Shown here piece by piece: positions 58,601-64,000 of a DNA stretch of 64,000 nt. Numbering within the stretch: the first letter of the stretch is position 1; the number at the start of each line of letters is the position of its first letter. Source of the stretch: Bolinopsis microptera (lineage: Eukaryota > Ctenophora > Tentaculata > Lobata > Bolinopsidae). A program made the position numbers and the translations under genes. Under the pieces are notes generated by a model. It did no database searches and was not told the DNA's origin. It was given only the letters and a program-made list of their open reading frames with translations. The stretch is from contig NC_087084.1 in NCBI RefSeq assembly GCF_026151205.1, positions 10,257,453 to 10,321,452 of the forward strand, in the 5' to 3' direction.

Positions 58601-61256
58601 ACAATTATAACACTCACACCTTGATTTATAATTACTAGTGAAAATGAAGTGAATATGAAGTACCAATATATATATATCCAACCCGGCTTAGTTCCAGAAT
58701 GTGATGTGAGAAAACTCGCTAATTTGAGTTCATGATATTTTGAACCAAAATATGTTCTGCGTGTATGGAGGATCTAGTGTGCAATGTGCACGAGTAAAAT
58801 CATCCCTTATTACAATCTTACATGATACGCTCCAACCCTACATGATACGAGGTGACACTATATCGGATTACTTTCACCCGTTCAAAAATCATTACATCAC
58901 AATAATACCTCACTTATAATAACCCAAATCACCGGGGATATTTGATCACCCCTCAACATGTAGTGAAGACTAGCTCACGCCTCTTAATGTTGCCCAGTCA
59001 TATAAACATTTATAAACACACTGTTTGTAAACACACTGTTTGTAAACACACTGTTTGTAAACACACTGTTTGTAAACACACTGTTTGTAAACACACTGTT
59101 TGTAAACACACTGTTTGTAAACACACTGTTTGTAAACACACTGTTTGTAAACACACTGTTTGTAAACACACTGTTTGTAAACACACTGTTTGTAAACACA
59201 CTGTTTGTAAACACACTGTTTGTAAACACACTGTTTGTAAACACACTGTTTGTAAACACACTGTTTGTAAACACACTGTTTGTAAACACGCTGTTTGTAA
59301 ACACGCTGTTTGTAAACACGCTGTTTGTAAACACACTGTTTGTAAACACGCTGTTTGTAAACACACTGTTTCTAAACACACTGTTTGTAAACACACTGTT
59401 TGTAAACACACTGTTTGTAAACACACTGTTTGTAAACACGCTGTTTGTAAACACGCTGTTTGTAAACACTCTGTTTGTAAACACGCTGTTTGTAAACACA
59501 CTGTTTGTAAACACGCTGTTTGTAAACACACTGTTTGTAAACACGCTGTTTGTAAACACACTGTTTGTAAACACACTGTTTGTAAACACACTGTTTGTAA
59601 ACACACTGTTTGTAAACACACTGTTTGTAAACACACTGTTTGTAAACACACTGTTTGTACAGGGTGAGAAGGTTTGTAGTGAACTTACTGTACAATTCAG
59701 AGGAGTTTCTTTAAATATTGAATTAAAAAATTGAATTTACTTTATTTTACAGTCCGATACTGGAAGCGTTTGGTAACGCTAAAACGGTCTACAACCACAA
59801 CTCATCTCGGTTTGGAAAGTTTATACAGCTCTTCTTTGCTGAGGATGGAAACATTGTCGGCGGCAACATCTCTCATTATCTCCTAGGTAATTATCTAATT
59901 ATATAATTATCTAATAATAAACTTGCTCTGCTCTAACATTTACAAAACACAATAAGATTAATGTAAAACGAATCCCGCTTGTTAAACCTTTAAATCGCAT
60001 AAATAACAGCAAGCTTTAATCGCTAGAATTAAGGTTGCACAGTAATAAGTTAAATAAATGTGAATTATTTAATGATCGTAATAATTTTATTATGTAGTTA
60101 TCTAGTTAACTCATTAGATAATACATAGTCTTATGGTATTCCCAATGGTATTATTTAAATATTAAAGATATTTTACTGAGATGAGGCCAGATAGAGTAGT
60201 AATTTAAACCCCGTAGCTAGCTGTTTCTAATCCTTGTAATTCAGCCTCACTTGTATCACTTCAATTCGGTTAAAGATTTGATATGACGAATAGTTAGTCT
60301 ACAACTGAGTTCTATAAGCTTAAGCAAAGCCTTGTTCTGTAACTTTGTTCCGATAACAAGATGGTTATTAATTCAGAAAAGAACAGAACAGTCGGTCAGA
60401 ACCCCAGCGAGAGGAACTATCACATATTTTATCAGGTTTGTTGACACTTTAAAATACTTTAAACCGAAATGAAGTCGAATTTCCTGGACCAAATTCAGTT
60501 TTCAGCAAGTTTTAAGTTACAAGACCAGTAGATAAACAACTTAATAAACAACAATTTAACAAAAAGAACAAACTAACAGACATTATTTCCAGTTGTTACT
60601 CGGAGTACAAGAACCGCTGAAGACTAAACTCTGTCTGGACGACCCCAAAAACTTCAGATATGTCTCTGGGAGTATTAGGGACCCTAACTGCGAGGTAGGT
60701 TCACTGAATACTGGGTTTTCATTGGTTAAAGTAGTGTCACGTGGTGCAAATACTGTCTTCTCATTGGTCGGATAATGTCACGTAGTGTATTATTATTGGT
60801 TGGTTTTGTTTCGTGTCTGTCTTTCTGACTGGTTGGTTTGTGTCACGTGGCCTGAATAAACATTAGTTATAAAACACGTTCTATTTTAATACAGCCAGTA
60901 AGGAATGAATTTTAGTCTAACAATCCCATATTTCCCACTAAATAACATGACAATGTTTAATGTTCCCCATCTCCAAGTTAATCTGCCTCTTTTTAACCCC
61001 ACAAATATGTCATGTTTTAATATGTATCTATCTCCTGTCCTCAATGTTATATATCCAGTTTCCCCGGCCCTGATGTCATGCATTACTCCTGGTCTCACCC
61101 CTGGTATCTTGTGTTACCCTAATATAACCTGGTTTGTATATAACCTGGTTTATATATAACCTGGTTTGTATATAACAGAAGAGGGGCAGCAAGAAACACA
61201 AACATGACCCGATGGTTAAAAAAGCGGGGGACTCGGGGGATATAACTCCTGAACAG
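52693..61256 (+). CDS. unconventional myosin, MYO10/MYO7-like motor, N-terminal exons (gene continues past the window)
   Basis: ATP-driven actin motor. Exons: 52693-52716 (ATG 52693), 52983-53078, 53252-53410, 53581-53670, 53799-53896, 54255-54377, 59753-59886, 60377-60435, 60593-60694, and possibly 61179-61256. All have GT-AG ends and consistent phase. After a short SH3-like start ([13 protein letters not shown]) come [20 protein letters not shown] and [20 protein letters not shown]. The P-loop is [11 protein letters not shown] and the switch I region is [16 protein letters not shown]. Then follow [20 protein letters not shown] and [18 protein letters not shown]. The order and wording are closest to class X/VII/XV myosins. 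The tail is not in the window, so the class is not fixed. The last listed exon codes a Lys-rich insert ([17 protein letters not shown]). Exons beyond 61256 could not be assigned. Confidence 0.9.
57236..57450. repeat. about 57-bp tandem repeat in the long myosin intron
   Basis: Four imperfect units contain ctgctgagttaatatctcc, cacaacctgcacagtgccat and gttgtc. One unit is internally shortened. Confidence 0.85.
58415..58572. repeat. gtaatgtcagtgtttataac tandem repeat
   Basis: Five to six units of 26-34 bp share tgtaatgtcagtgtttataa plus cgtaac, some with an extra ggtatt. They lie in the long myosin intron. Confidence 0.9.
59009..59658. repeat. 15-bp minisatellite (cacactgtttgtaaa)n
   Basis: About 43 units with rare variants (cacgctg, cactctg, one tctaaa). 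Frames through it read repeated CKHTV, TNSVF or LQTVC and are not genes. It lies about 100 bp before the myosin exon at 59753. Confidence 0.96.
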
Positions 61257-64000
61257 GTGTGAGCGTTACTTGTGGTGGTAACCATAGTAACCAACAAGAG
61301 TTACTTACAGTGGTAACCGTAGTAACCAACAAGAGTTACTGACCTGAGTACCGTGTTGTGCTGATAATAAATCATGTGATTCTCAGAGTTTTAGTGTTGT
61401 CAGGTGAAATTGTCGTCAGAGATCATGTTGAATTCTTGCTGGTTTTTAAACCAGTAAAATCTCAGACGGCAAGTTTATCCGACAACGCTGGTCCTCACTG
61501 GATTGTTACTCGTCAGGATACTTTAGGGGTCACTGTTCTTTATCATTCATTTGTGAAATCCCAAAAATGTGATGTCAAATATGACAGTGGACATTGGACC
61601 TCCTAACTACTGTATCCCTATTTATCCTGACGAGTCTCAATCCTTGTGGAGACTACAACAAGTTGTGTGTGACAACCAAATCATTGTGTATGGAGCTGAT
61701 TTTGTAACATTTGTTGTACCAGTCCAATTATTTGCTGAACTGGGGACAAATATTTAGGTGTGTCCGAAGAAAGATTAGTTTTCAGAGTTTTTGGTTAGAT
61801 TCAAGATTGCTGTGTAGCATGTAACAATTAAAAACTGATAACTCACACGGTAATAGGAAATTAACAAATGACGCACAGTACAGTTGTTTGTTAACCAATA
61901 TGTTTCAATAGAATTTTAAATCTCTAAACTAAACAATCAATCTATTAATTAATCAACAAGTTTGTTAAATTATCAATTAGTTAATTAAATAATTACCTCA
62001 CTAATATGCTGATACCAGGCGAAGGGAGCTACAACCACTATTTTCGAACACGACGTAAGAGTGAACAAATGAAATGTCATGTGTGTGTCGTGTGCCTGTA
62101 ATGGAGTGATAAGCCTGATATAAGCATTATATTTATAGCTTTATAGTAATGTAGTTGTTATCACCTTAATAACACCAGAATGTGTGTGTGTGTGTGTGTG
62201 TGTGTCTGTCTGTCTGTCTGATCGTCTGTGTGTAATTTCCGAACGGTTATACAAAAAAAACGGTAATAGTTACGGGACTGGTTTTTTCGGTATAGTGCCG
62301 ACAAAACTCTGACGAAGCCAATAAGCAAATTTTATAAAAATCGGCCGGTGGTAAGTGGTTTAATTGATGGTTTTGTACCACAAAATATGTTACATAAAAT
62401 GGCTTGAGAAGAACGGCAAGAGTTACGGGGCTAGCTCTCTCTCTCTGCATAATATTATGTAGCGTATATATTACATGGCGTATATATTACATGGTCATAT
62501 AATACTATAAACTTATTAGGGGAAGGAGTGCTCAAACGGTCTGCTTGGACTGTAGAGAGAGTTCATACTTTCATACGACAATGTAATGCATGTTCACAAA
62601 TATGATAGGCTGGTGTGGTGCATGGTGTTAAGGGTTAATTTCTATTGAATATTGATTAAGAATTACTATCTTTTAAGCATACTATTGGATACGTGAGGGC
62701 ACTCCGAATAGAATTGCTCGCCTAATCCGGGTTTTGACTCAGCGGGTAATTACTTCTACCCTTTTTAACTGCGGCAGTGAAATCCCGGCCGTAGGCCGGG
62801 TTACACTAGTCTTTTAATATTGTCAGGATATTATACTACTGAGTGGTGTCCCAGAAATATTACATAAATGTTAACATAAAATATGATATGAATACTGTTA
62901 TGAAACTATGCTCTGGCCCAATAAAGCCAGCTACTCCAACAAACATGTCACGTGATATAGGGAATGTGAGCAGCGAATGAGTGAATGTTAGACCCTGCAT
63001 GTTGTGTAAAGTACTTTATAATATACTGGGTACTAGGTGAGAACAGAAATCTATCTGGTGTTACTGAACTTTCACAAATACTTTGTATATCTGAGGATAT
63101 GGTACGTGACTTCTCACTTCCAGGAGATATGGTACGTGATTTCCAGGTGGAATTTTCTGTACTTTGTCGATTAGACCTAAATTTGTGTTAGGCATTAAAA
63201 CCAAATACACTACGGCGTGTAATGTCTGTTACATCACTAGCGTGACATAAACAGTTTAGATATGGGAAGTTGATTCTGACCCGCCCACAATGTTTGTCGC
63301 ACTAATTATAGGAATGTGAGGTATTCTTGACATAGTTTAGTTGGGGAATATTGTGTATCTACTCAGATTTATGCTAAATAATTATACATAATCGGTATAT
63401 GTCGATATTGTACGTTTAAGTAAAGACTGGCACAGTTAGGACTTGTATTAGTACAGCACACACGTTTGAAACAGGAAAGTATCAAAAGGAAATCTAAACT
63501 ATCTTGTTATCACTACGCCTACATTATTTCATAGATACTGAACTTAATCATGGTACATATTATATAACGATCTTGAATATATGCAGTAAAAAACAGAAAC
63601 AGGTAAAGAATATTGTTGATATTTTTACTTTGAAGTGCCCATTTAAAAGATGTTTCTAACTCTCTCCCCAGAACGGCGCTAATAACTCCCTTCTCTGGGT
63701 AGATGTAGGTATCTGCTGAGTTATGGCTCTTTACTGCTACATCCAGCTATATCTAGCTATATCTAACATTAGTTAGCCCTCCCGGCTATATTATATAACC
63801 TCTGCTGAGTTAACACACTAACCCTATCTAGCTATATGTTCTTTGCTACTTGTCGCTAAATAATGCAACATAATATCCAGCTATCGCTTGCTATTTTATT
63901 GTAGTGGTTACCTTTACGTCACTCGTTGATGGTGAGTCACCATCGCCTCCAAGTATTAATAAATAAATGTATTAGCTTCTCTTTCAAGCTATCGCTTCAA
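61257..64000. other. presumed myosin intron(s); exons unresolved
   Basis: Candidate short, in-phase exons occur at about 62019-62053 and 63671-63697. They are too short and match no motor motif well enough to accept. (tg)n then (tgtc)n microsatellites lie at 62180-62220, and ctctctctctctg near 62443. A perfect 7-bp hairpin, cccggcc/ggccggg, lies at 62784-62800. Confidence 0.4.

Noticed and set aside
58942-59695. Frames of 107-241 codons with CKHTV, TNSVF or LQTVC repeats
   Set aside because: A 15-bp unit without stops is open in several frames. It is intronic minisatellite, not protein.
61358-61757. Two overlapping plus-strand frames (82 and 62 codons) after the myosin exons
   Set aside because: They match no myosin motor motif, lack clear splice edges and resemble no family I know.
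62784-62800. cccggcc/ggccggg hairpin as a terminator or small RNA
   Set aside because: A 7-bp hairpin alone in a eukaryotic intron region does not support either call.
1-64000. CRISPR array or bacterial operon
   Set aside because: The tandem arrays lack unique spacers of constant length. The genes are intron-split animal families.

Overview
This window is nuclear DNA of an invertebrate animal. It is AT-rich, and its genes are split by GT-AG introns of about 50 bp to 5 kb. It encodes animal gene families (a TRPC channel, the centrosomal protein PIBF1/CEP90, a MYO10/VII-like myosin, CPT2 and a rhodopsin-type receptor) and carries many minisatellites and DNA transposons. The repeat content and gene style suggest a cnidarian or another early-branching invertebrate, but nothing visible fixes the species. 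No bacterial or viral genome segment was seen. Exon models below were built by hand from splice sites, reading phase and family conservation.

Layout: 1-1300 holds a minisatellite and no clear gene. 1695-8580 (minus) is a 14-exon-plus TRPC-like channel with an unusually long, partly glycine-rich N-terminus. 8.6-18.2 kb is repeat territory: a 1,072-nt pure polypurine minisatellite, a 25-bp minisatellite, a LINE relic and a cluster of CACGTG boxes. 18.3-18.8 kb (minus) is an F5/8 type C lectin-like domain broken by three frameshifts. 19-24.8 kb is repeats and gene-poor DNA. 24807-25853 (plus) is an unrecognised intact single-exon protein, convergent with a three-exon membrane protein (26395-28190, minus). 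29.4-32.8 kb is a 2.66-kb foldback DNA transposon, a tandem duplication and a small MITE caught with its empty site. 33310-39064 (minus) is PIBF1 in ten exons. One of its introns holds a perfect four-way-junction (cloverleaf) inverted repeat. 40487-42769 (minus) is CPT2 in three exons. 44270-45235 (plus) is a GPCR with one in-frame stop in TM2. 45.8-51.3 kb is transposons: a second MITE copy, a 909-bp element ending in CACAGTG, a SINE-like repeat and a 5'-truncated LINE. From 52693 to the right edge (plus) runs the first part of the myosin motor gene, whose 5.4-kb fifth intron... after exon 6 contains a large 15-bp minisatellite.

The genes do not form one pathway. TRPC (cation entry), PIBF1 (centriolar satellites and cilia), CPT2 (mitochondrial fatty-acid import), the receptor and the myosin are ordinary, independently transcribed animal genes. 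The most unusual sequence is the 159-bp cloverleaf at 36601-36759: a 29-bp outer stem and three abutting hairpins, with no unpaired base at the junction.
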